From Flavobacteriales bacterium (GTDB lineage: Bacteria; Bacteroidota; Bacteroidia; Flavobacteriales_D; Cryomorphaceae): a DNA stretch of 15,801 nucleotides. Location of the stretch: the NCBI GenBank assembly GCA_020200995.1, contig JAIVHQ010000089.1, positions 1-15,801 on the forward strand, read 5' to 3'. Made by a program: the position numbers and the translations under genes. The notes beneath the pieces were generated by a model, which worked only from the letters and a program-made list of their open reading frames with translations, did no database searches and had not been told where the DNA came from. This document shows, one piece after another, positions 1-6,030 of the stretch. Each line of letters opens with the position of its first letter. Within the stretch, counting starts at the first letter, position 1.

Positions 1-261
1 AAGGTCGGAGTAGTTGAGGTGCACGGGGAGCGAGGGTTTTACATTCTTCAGCTCCTCTAGGGTGCGTATGATCAGGCTCATGGACGTGCCTCCGTCGGCA
101 GCGCCGTAATCGGCCAGTCCGAAGTGGGGCTGATTGAACCCTTTTAGGACAGATTTCAGCGCTTCCGCAAAAACGGGGTACGATGCGTCGATTACTTTCT
201 TGGCGCCCCGCGTTTTGGCGGAGTACTCAGTTTGCATGGCGAGAAAATCTGTGGTATTCAT
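1..261 (-). CDS. SABATH-like SAM-dependent carboxyl methyltransferase, N-terminal part
   Basis: Only the first 87 codons are present; the gene runs off the left edge of the window. The start is the ATG at 261. Near residues 45-55 the protein reads LADYGAADGGTSMSLI, which fits the SAM-binding motif I of the SABATH family (plant-type salicylate, jasmonate and indole-acetate carboxyl methyltransferases; usual form ADLGCSSGPNT). It is followed by a segment ending in VHLNYSDL that fits the family's next strand (usual form NDLPxNDF). Members transfer a methyl group from SAM to the carboxylate of a small molecule. The N-terminal MQTEYSAKT also suits the substrate-binding start of that family. The gene is divergent from the SRPBCC gene at 343. 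The substrate cannot be inferred. The family call rests on motif recall from a fragment, so it is moderate. Confidence 0.6.
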   Translation of the reverse strand, partial: MNTTDFLAMQTEYSAKTRGAKKVIDASYPVFAEALKSVLKGFNQPHFGLADYGAADGGTSMSLIIRTLEELKNVKPSLPVHLNYSDL

Positions 262-342
262 GGGGTCACTTTTTTGAATCGGCCTAAACTTTTATGGCCG
301 CAATGCATTACTTTGATGAAATTTTAAAAACAACACGACACC

Positions 343-762
343 ATGGTGAATGTTTCTTACCACCTCTCTGTGCGCTGCACCCGAAAGCAACTTTGGGATG
401 TGCTCACCGACAAAATTGAAAATCCTGCAAAATATATTGAGGGGGTGACCAAAACTGAATTCGAAAACCTCGATGATGGCCGCCGACTTCGCGTAATGCA
501 GCGGAATGGTATTGAGGTAAAGGAAATTATATACGAAGACGAGACAAAAGGAATTACCCGCTTTGAATTGAAAGATCACCCCAAATATAACGGAGTGATA
601 GAGACAAAAGTGGAGGGAAAAGACGACGATCTGCGCCTGATCTACAGCCTGCGCTGGAAAGCCCACACGGGCGAGGAAGACCACGGTGAAATCGAAACGT
701 GGTTTGGCGATGCCGTTTTTGATACCAAAGCTGCCGCTGAGACGGAAGCAGAAAATTCGTAA
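343..762 (+). CDS. SRPBCC / START-like protein, AtaL-like (DUF1857-type)
   Basis: This 139-residue cytoplasmic protein has no signal peptide or membrane segment. It opens with a SYHLSVRCTRKQLWDVLTDK segment, typical of the first strand and helix of Bet v1-like SRPBCC folds. It continues with alternating strands (RRLRVMQRNGIEVKEIIYED, then ITRFELKDHP) that match my recollection of the AtaL-like/DUF1857 family. These are single-domain hydrophobic-pocket proteins, and their name comes from a fungal secondary-metabolite cluster. The C-terminal tail is acidic and alanine-rich (ETEAENS). The gene is divergent from the methyltransferase, with 81 nt between the two starts, so they may share control. 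Function is unknown: ligand binding or a small cyclase/isomerase role are both possible. The ATG at 343 is the natural start, since the conserved fold begins within five residues. Confidence 0.6.
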   Translation: MVNVSYHLSVRCTRKQLWDVLTDKIENPAKYIEGVTKTEFENLDDGRRLRVMQRNGIEVKEIIYEDETKGITRFELKDHPKYNGVIETKVEGKDDDLRLIYSLRWKAHTGEEDHGEIETWFGDAVFDTKAAAETEAENS

Positions 763-830
763 ATTAATTTATCAAGCTGTAGGGCCTGCAGGTTATAAAG
801 CAGGGAGCTCATTCGTGGGGTTATACTGAA

Positions 831-919
831 CGTACCTGACGGCACGTGTACTTTTGTGGCGTTTGAAGACACCCCGATTGAAATCGGGGCTTACCAAACT
901 GACCGTACCTGACGGCACG
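831..919 (+). repeat. Structured repeat unit A (REP-like), forward copy
   Basis: Two identical 16-nt boxes CGTACCTGACGGCACG lie at 831-846 and 904-919. Between them sits a perfect hairpin, CCCCGATT (872-879) and AATCGGGG (882-889), with a 2-nt loop. The box-to-hairpin gap is 25 nt and the hairpin-to-box gap is 14 nt, starting CTTAC. The same architecture occurs in reverse at 1112-1201. No coding sequence overlaps it convincingly. It resembles REP-type elements mobilised by Y1 (RAYT) transposases, but no such transposase is in the window. Confidence 0.8.
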
Positions 920-1111
920 GGATCTTCTTATTTGATTTAAGTATTTGATATTTGGTGGAGAAAATCCGTTTTTATGAGAAATTTTAAGTTCCCTAAAATC
1001 AGCATTATATGATTTTTTTTGAGCAAATGGGCATATCTTCTGAAGAAGGCCTTCGAATGACAGTTTAAGGTCTCTACAGCGACCGTGCAACCGAAACATC
1101 GAAATGGTAGG

Positions 1112-1201
1112 CGTGCCGTTAGGTATGCCCCGTGTAGTAAGACGGGGATTTATCCCCGTCATTGAGGAGAGTTGAGCAATTTTTGCGTGCCGTCAGGTAC
1201 G
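1112..1201 (-). repeat. Structured repeat unit B (REP-like), inverted copy
   Basis: Read on the minus strand, this unit has the 16-nt box at 1201-1186, exact, and a second box at 1127-1112 with two transitions (CATACCTAACGGCACG). Between them lies a perfect 9-bp hairpin, GACGGGGAT and ATCCCCGTC, with a 2-nt loop (1141-1160). The gaps are 25 nt and 13 nt, the latter beginning TTAC. It is therefore the mirror image of the unit at 831-919. The hairpin stem sequence differs from unit A while pairing is kept, which points to selection on structure. It ends about 50 nt beyond the racemase stop and may shape the 3' end of that transcript, although no T tract follows. Confidence 0.8.
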
Positions 1202-1251
1202 CTCAGTATTCAATCGCTCAAAAACTTAAATTGTCACCAAATCGAACCGAA

Positions 1252-2409
1252 CTAACGCACCGACTTCCGCGGAATCGCCTGAGGCAGTCTGCTCATCATT
1301 TCCTGGTTTACCAGCTGCGTCGTTTGGGTGAAAGAAGCCACACCAATGGAGTTGTTGCCCTGCCTCCCGATTAAAACCACCTCTTCGCCCGGATGAACTC
1401 CCGGGATGTGGCTGATGTCGACCATAAAAAGATTCATGTTGATCAATCCCGTAATCGGCGCTTTTTTTCCCTTGATCAGCACATGGCCGCGGTTTGAGAG
1501 ACCTCGGGGATATCCGTTGCTGTAGCCTAGGGGCAGCACTGCGATCGTCATATCGCGCGTGGCCTGATAGGCTGTTCCATAACCGATAAATTCGCCCTCG
1601 TGCACTTTGCGCACATCCATCACGTCCGTTTTCCACGAAAAGATGCGGCGCAGGCCCTTTTCCGAGTTCTTGCCGTTGGAAGTTAAGTGGTGATAATAGA
1701 CGTCAGGACTCGGCCAGAAGCCGTACTGCGCCACTCCGACACGCACCATTTCATACCGCGATTTTGCAAAGGATAGCGCAGCGGCCGAACTTGCAAGGTG
1801 CCGCATTTTGGGCATCACCTTACGCTTTTTGCAAAGGGCATAAAAGTCTTGAAATAAGGTGTATTGCTTTTGTATCTTAAAGTCATTGGCGAATGTTTCC
1901 GCCCCGGCAAAATGGGTGCATAATCCTTCGAACTCGATGTGTTCGCTGTGTTTTTTCACCATCGTCAGGCACTTGCCCATTTCTTTTAAAGTAAGGCCGG
2001 TGCGGTTTGCGCCGGTCTCAGCTTCGAGGTGAATGCGGGCGGGAATTCCGAGTTTTTTCGCAACATTAATCACAAGGGGAAGTCGGGCCACATTGAACAC
2101 GTAAAACTCAATCCCGTTTTCGACTGCCCATGGGATGTCGGCATCGTAGAGAATTCCCATGATCATGATCCGCGTATCGGGGCGGCACACTTCCAGAGCT
2201 TCTTCGGCTTCAAACGACGAAGCCACCGAGAAGTGGTCTATTCCGCACTTTTCGGCCATGGGCACGTAGCTCGATATCCCGTGACCATATGCATTGGCTT
2301 TGACGACGCACGAAATTCGTACGCCGTCTCCTACTTTCTTCCTCAGGAAGTTGATGTTTGCTTTCAGAGCGGATTGACTCAATTCAATCCGCGACGAGTG
2401 ACTTACCAT
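1252..2409 (-). CDS. alr: Alanine racemase (fold-III PLP amino-acid racemase)
   Basis: This 385-residue protein is close to the usual length for the family. It contains the PLP-lysine motif VVKANAYGHG with Lys37, the barrel segment containing HFAGAET (residues 166-172), an arginine in EMVRVGVAQYG (Arg223), and the second catalytic residue Tyr277 in GYGTAY at the start of the C-terminal beta domain. It should interconvert L- and D-alanine for peptidoglycan. The usual GRxxMDxxMVD motif reads GLINMNLFMVD (321-331) here, so related broad-spectrum racemization is possible. There is no signal peptide, so it acts in the cytoplasm. Its ATG overlaps the stop of the upstream gene by 7 nt, indicating translational coupling to the papain-like protein. 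Specificity for alanine is likely but not shown by sequence. Confidence 0.88.
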   Translation of the reverse strand: MVSHSSRIELSQSALKANINFLRKKVGDGVRISCVVKANAYGHGISSYVPMAEKCGIDHFSVASSFEAEEALEVCRPDTRIMIMGILYDADIPWAVENGIEFYVFNVARLPLVINVAKKLGIPARIHLEAETGANRTGLTLKEMGKCLTMVKKHSEHIEFEGLCTHFAGAETFANDFKIQKQYTLFQDFYALCKKRKVMPKMRHLASSAAALSFAKSRYEMVRVGVAQYGFWPSPDVYYHHLTSNGKNSEKGLRRIFSWKTDVMDVRKVHEGEFIGYGTAYQATRDMTIAVLPLGYSNGYPRGLSNRGHVLIKGKKAPITGLINMNLFMVDISHIPGVHPGEEVVLIGRQGNNSIGVASFTQTTQLVNQEMMSRLPQAIPRKSVR

Positions 2410-3713
2410 TCTTTTTTAATATCGCTCCACGTGTAAGCTTTTCCCCAGCTTTCTTTCGCGAGACGGGTTATTTCTTTAACGACTTTATCGGGCACCATGT
2501 TCAACTGCTCTCGATCATACAATGTGTTGAAATGGTACGCATAGGCCCTTGCTGCAAAATGATCGATGGGCAGCGACGACTCTCCATAGCGCTCTCCGTG
2601 ACCGAACACGGTGGGCTTAATGCCTTGTCCCCAGTCTTGTCGACCCTCGTTGTTGGGGTTCAAAAAGTACGCCCGCAACTTGCCTGTGTTTTCATTTTCA
2701 GCAATGCGAAGCAAGGATACTGCATGAAATCCGAGTAGCTCGGCCTTCGATGTGGTGACAAAAATACCAATCGGATTGGGATACACCAGTTCTCGTCCGC
2801 CGTTGTATTCAGGGTGAAATGATGCGTAAAACAACCGCACAAAGCCATCGAAGTCGTGGATGGAATTGAAAACGGGGTTGTAAGCCGAAGCAAATCCCGT
2901 GAGAATCCATTGACCGTAGAGGGCCGGGTTGGCCCACTTGTGGGCGTCTTCGCCACGGCCTGCAGCGCGGCGCATCATCTCGTTGTAAATCTTGTCGAGG
3001 TGGGGCACCAGAATTACCGACACCGCATCCAGCGCATAGTCGAGTTTATTGACCAGGCCTTTGCCGAGTTTGAGTGACTCGAGGTCTTGGTTTTCAAACC
3101 GCATGATCAGGTTATTGGCCGTGGTAACGGTGGTCACGATGTTGATCAACTTGGCCGGCGAGTGGTGGGCCCACATGCTGATACCTCGTGCCGATTGACA
3201 GGTGGCATTGTTGCCCTGACCGATGCCGAGGGGTTGCCCCAAAATGGCGATCAGTGCACCGAGCAAATACTGCTTGGCATTTATTTCGCCCGTGGGGTCG
3301 GCGATGGATTTGTGAATCCGCTTTTCAACCTGCTCATGAATCTTGATCAGCTTCAGGTTGGTGAGACCGGCACGCACCGGGCGGCGCGAGAACAGGTTGC
3401 GCTCCAGCATGCGCTTCAGGCCGTAGATGCCGTGGTAGTTGTGAATGCTGAATATTTCGAGCGCCAGTTCAGTTACATAATCATTGTACCGCTTCCATTC
3501 TTCCTTGCCCTTTCCGTTGAGATGCAGCAGTGACGGAATCAATTCCGGTTGGTGTTGCAACGCATGCCTCAGCATTACAGCAAGGTAAGGGTTGGTAAGT
3601 CCGGTCTCGTGAAGGTAATTACCAATAGACTCGGCTTCGGTCTTCAGTGTTTCTTCATCAGCTTCGGCAATGGCTTTTTTGTAGGTTTCCGCATCTGTAT
3701 GCGATTCGGACAC
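2403..3713 (-). CDS. Unrecognised protein with a papain-like Cys-His-Asn pattern (second part)
   Basis: I do not recognise a named family. The 436-residue frame (GTG start at 3713) has a helical, charged N-terminus. It then shows GNNATCQSARGISMWA with Cys172, LGFHAVSLL with His330, and YFLNPNNEGRQDWGQG with Asn352 and Trp361. Order and spacing (158, then 22 residues) resemble the calpain/papain triad (Cys...HAxS...NPW). From this I infer a cysteine peptidase or transferase fold. There is no signal peptide or membrane span. The frame is open above the GTG up to a TAG at 3749-3747 and overlaps the upstream reading frame by 56 nt. The two are probably halves of one protein of about 635 residues broken by a frameshift. 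It is coupled to the racemase by a 7-nt overlap. Confidence 0.7.
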   Translation of the reverse strand: MSESHTDAETYKKAIAEADEETLKTEAESIGNYLHETGLTNPYLAVMLRHALQHQPELIPSLLHLNGKGKEEWKRYNDYVTELALEIFSIHNYHGIYGLKRMLERNLFSRRPVRAGLTNLKLIKIHEQVEKRIHKSIADPTGEINAKQYLLGALIAILGQPLGIGQGNNATCQSARGISMWAHHSPAKLINIVTTVTTANNLIMRFENQDLESLKLGKGLVNKLDYALDAVSVILVPHLDKIYNEMMRRAAGRGEDAHKWANPALYGQWILTGFASAYNPVFNSIHDFDGFVRLFYASFHPEYNGGRELVYPNPIGIFVTTSKAELLGFHAVSLLRIAENENTGKLRAYFLNPNNEGRQDWGQGIKPTVFGHGERYGESSLPIDHFAARAYAYHFNTLYDREQLNMVPDKVVKEITRLAKESWGKAYTWSDIKKEW

Positions 3714-4308
3714 AGGCCCGGGACAGGTTGCGCACCGATCGCGATACTACAGGCCGCTGGGCGATCACCATGGAGATTTCCTCCACCAGTTTTTCCTTAA
3801 TTCCCGACAAGTCTGCCTTTTCCATCAAAAACTTGTAGTGGGTCACCACTTTCTTGCGCTCCTGAGGGGTCAATTTAGAGCGGGTTTCTTCCGTGAGTTC
3901 GTCAAAGGCAAACTCCAGGTTGTGCACCAATGCTTCTTCCAAAAAGGTGGAAGCCTCTTTTTTGGTGATGTCGGCTTTGCCCTTTTTCCCCATGGCATAG
4001 GAGAGGGTGCGCAGCTCGCTGATAATTTCAAAGGTAGAGGTAGGGTGCCCTGCCATTAAGGTTCCTTTTACCAGTCCCGGTACTTGCTTTTGCGGATTTG
4101 CCCAGGCGCTGTTTTCAAAAAGGCCGGCTTCTTCAAGTTCGAGACTGCGCTCGAAAAGGTGAAGCAAACCCTTCGGGGTGCGGCTCAGCAAGTCGATCTG
4201 ACTCGCCAGTTTTTGTGCCTTTTCTCTCTTCGTGAGGCTGGTGGCATCTTTAAATTCTTCCAGTCCAATTTCAAAATTGTTGTACACGCTGTCCAATACT
4301 GCGTTCAT
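3658..4308 (-). CDS. Unrecognised helical protein, probably the N-terminal half of the papain-like protein
   Basis: The 216-residue frame starts at ATG 4308. Residues 1 to about 190 look natively coded: mostly helical, charged segments with LTKREKAQKLASQIDLLSRT and AGHPTSTFEIISELRTLSYA. The last 25 residues (RACVRIAYRCGNLQKSHCRS at the end) are rich in Arg and Cys and look like out-of-frame translation. They overlap the start of the next gene, whose acidic, helical sequence in the +1 frame looks native. The simplest reading is one gene with one extra base (or two lost) between about 3746 and 3661. Alternatives are a separate, translationally coupled gene or a programmed shift, but no classic slippery heptamer is visible. 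It begins 46 nt after the upstream terminator, so it may have its own promoter. Function unknown. Confidence 0.6.
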   Translation of the reverse strand: MNAVLDSVYNNFEIGLEEFKDATSLTKREKAQKLASQIDLLSRTPKGLLHLFERSLELEEAGLFENSAWANPQKQVPGLVKGTLMAGHPTSTFEIISELRTLSYAMGKKGKADITKKEASTFLEEALVHNLEFAFDELTEETRSKLTPQERKKVVTHYKFLMEKADLSGIKEKLVEEISMVIAQRPVVSRSVRNLSRACVRIAYRCGNLQKSHCRS

Positions 4309-4338
4309 TAAGGATGTTTGTTTGTGATAGGTGATGGT

Positions 4339-4354
4339 ATTTGCCTTTGCAAAT
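4339..4354. repeat. Short AT-rich dyad between terminator and papain-like gene
   Basis: ATTTGC and GCAAAT flank a 4-nt CTTT spacer. The dyad lies 31 nt before the ATG at 4308, immediately after the T tract of the terminator. It could be an operator or simply an extension of the 3' hairpin region. No matching regulator is known to me. Confidence 0.3.
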
Positions 4355-4385
4355 AAAAAAAAGACAACCGGGAATCTCCCGGTTG
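4355..4385 (-). terminator. Rho-independent terminator after the ATP-grasp gene
   Basis: On the minus strand a perfect 9-bp GC-rich stem (CAACCGGGA with TCCCGGTTG, plus coordinates 4365-4385) with a 3-nt loop is followed after two bases by eight T residues (4362-4355). It lies 188 nt past the ATP-grasp stop and 46 nt before the next gene. It should end or attenuate the ATP-grasp transcript, so that the downstream pair may be separately transcribed. The same stem on the plus strand has no T tract. Confidence 0.85.
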
Positions 4386-4573
4386 CCGTTGATAAAAGTT
4401 TTTATCCAATTCTGTCAACGGGAATCGGATGGCTGAGTCATAAAATCCATGGTTAAGGCGCACGCATGATTGAAGACAAGGAGTTGACTGACGTCAATGA
4501 TTGTTTTCGATACAAGTGCAACGCCGATCGACGATCAAGCCAAAGGCATGAGAATGGGTTTTAGGGACAGCCA

Positions 4574-5794
4574 TTATAGGTAAAAGTCTACCGTCTCGTA
4601 GTGCAACAACAACTCCTTCATCTTATCCGGGTCTTCTCCTTTAAAGTTGACGGTGCCGAAGTGGTTTCCAAAGCCCGCCCGAGAATCGATTTTCTGGGTG
4701 GTGAGCGGGGGTATCAAATTGTGGTCCAAAAAGTACGGCTCTCCCTGAAGTTCTTCCGGAATTTCCAACTTGTCGATCCTGTCTTTTCGGGGGTAGATCA
4801 TTACGTTTCCATAAAAATTGTCTGGCCGGTGGTCTTTCGGCGGGAACATCGCGTCGAATTCTTCCTCGGTAAGTGAGGGGTCGTGCGACTGAACAAAGGC
4901 TGCAAGGGCATCGAAATTGTACGCTTTGCTGGCCAGTTCGAGAATGTGTCCTCCGGGGATGCGGCAGGCCGTCTCGCCGAAGCTCAGCACATCATCATCT
5001 GTGAGGAACCACTCGGGGTGTACCATTCCGAACTCAATTCCGAAGATGTCGATCATCTGTTGCACCTTGTCCCAAATCATTTGTCGCTTGGAGTGCAGGT
5101 GATTGCCTTCGGGAATGAAGTTGGAGTAACCCAGGTGAACGTATTCGGTGATGTTGAGCCAGCGCAGTTTTCCTTTATGGATAAAGCCTTCGCAAGAGAA
5201 TTCGCTTCCGCTTAGGTGACTTTCCGCTAAACAGGGAAAATCGGCGTCTAATACTTTTTCATCAATATCACTCATGCTGCGCAGCAGCCGGTGGCCCACT
5301 GTACCCGCAGCGGCGAAAGGTTTAATGTGCACCCAGCTATCCTGCTCGCCGTCGAGCTGAAGGTTGGCCTGGTTGAGACGCTTCATGAATTGCTTCACGT
5401 CTTCGCGGCTGTGCACCTCTTCAAAAAGACCAACGCGCAATCCGCCGATCAGGGCTTTGCGCTTCATCATGGCCTTGTTTCTAAACAAGAAAGCGCGGTT
5501 GAGTACGCGGGGGTCGTCGCGGTAAATGGAGTTGAGCGCTCCCGCCCATTCCACAGTTTCTTCAAACAGAGGCACGGCCACATCGGCACCGTAAGGCTTG
5601 AGTTTTTCGTGGAGGTCAATCGAATTGGAGGTGTCACTCCATTCGTCAAATTGGTATGCTACAAAAGGAATATCATTTTCCTTGGCGTAAGATTCAAAGT
5701 CGGGGAAGGATACCACTACATAAGGTTTCCCTGTTTTCTTCATGCTTTCTATAACGGGAAGACTCCATCCCATAAGTGCGAAACATTTGGCCAT
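4574..5794 (-). CDS. ATP-grasp carboxylate-amine ligase-like protein
   Basis: This 406-residue cytoplasmic protein has ATP-grasp architecture. A pre-ATP-grasp domain starts MAKCFALMGWS. The ATP-binding strand and loop is WVHIKPFAAAGTVGHRL (residues 154-170, Lys158 likely contacting ATP). Then come FSCEGFIHKGKLRWLNI and a metal-binding end HPEWFLT...FGETACRIPGGHI (259-284, Glu274). ATP-grasp enzymes of this kind join a carboxylate to an amine through an acyl phosphate; natural-product dipeptide ligases are examples. The partner substrates cannot be read from sequence. The C-terminal 90 residues (GFGNHFGTVNFKGEDPDKM) form an extra domain. The gene is divergent from argB and is followed by its own terminator, then the papain-like protein and racemase. 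This context hints at peptide or D-amino-acid chemistry. A non-specific biotin-carboxylase-like ligase is less likely. Confidence 0.8.
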   Translation of the reverse strand: MAKCFALMGWSLPVIESMKKTGKPYVVVSFPDFESYAKENDIPFVAYQFDEWSDTSNSIDLHEKLKPYGADVAVPLFEETVEWAGALNSIYRDDPRVLNRAFLFRNKAMMKRKALIGGLRVGLFEEVHSREDVKQFMKRLNQANLQLDGEQDSWVHIKPFAAAGTVGHRLLRSMSDIDEKVLDADFPCLAESHLSGSEFSCEGFIHKGKLRWLNITEYVHLGYSNFIPEGNHLHSKRQMIWDKVQQMIDIFGIEFGMVHPEWFLTDDDVLSFGETACRIPGGHILELASKAYNFDALAAFVQSHDPSLTEEEFDAMFPPKDHRPDNFYGNVMIYPRKDRIDKLEIPEELQGEPYFLDHNLIPPLTTQKIDSRAGFGNHFGTVNFKGEDPDKMKELLLHYETVDFYL

Positions 5795-5837
5795 TTTGGT
5801 GTATATTTTTAAAGGTTAGAATAAGTATATTTGAATT

Positions 5838-5936
5838 GAGAGAAGTTTACGCATTATTCTCTCCCCGGCCAAAAATGGCTATATAAGAAATGGTAAAATT
5901 TGTCTGCAGCACAAAACGGGAATATTTATATATTTG
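5838..5936. promoter_or_regulatory. Divergent control region between the ATP-grasp gene and argB
   Basis: The 236-nt gap between the two divergent starts is AT-rich. It holds a 7-bp dyad, GAGAGAA (5838-5844) and TTCTCTC (5857-5863), with a further GAGAGAA at 5939-5945. A TATATTTG at 5929-5936 fits the Bacteroidota -7 consensus for argB, but no TTTG lies 19-21 nt upstream of it (the nearest is 26 nt away). AATATTTATATATT at 5921-5934 is a short AT-rich palindrome overlapping this site and could be an ArgR-type operator. These are weak, unproven signals. Confidence 0.3.
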
Positions 5937-6030
5937 GGAGAGAATCACTTTGCTTCGGGAAAAAAAGTCGAGTGGCCTATGCAGTTATAAATTCTTCAGC
6001 TAGAATGGAACCTCGTTTGCTCAGATTGAA

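Noticed and set aside
642..1162. Minus-strand open frames across the repeat region
   Set aside because: They read through the hairpins and boxes or oppose the SRPBCC gene, with no native-looking protein features.
831..1201. CRISPR array
   Set aside because: The 16-nt boxes are too few, are in both orientations, and are separated by hairpins and non-uniform gaps. No cas gene is present.
3700..3746. Programmed ribosomal frameshift site in the papain-like gene
   Set aside because: No slippery heptamer, no in-frame stop at the shift point and no clear downstream stem. The required shift is +1, and error or lesion is simpler.
4495..4576. Short minus-strand open frame of 26 codons starting MAVPKTHSHAFG, between ATP-grasp stop and terminator
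   Set aside because: It overlaps the end of the ATP-grasp gene region, is very short and shows no start signal or similarity I know. It may just be 3' UTR.
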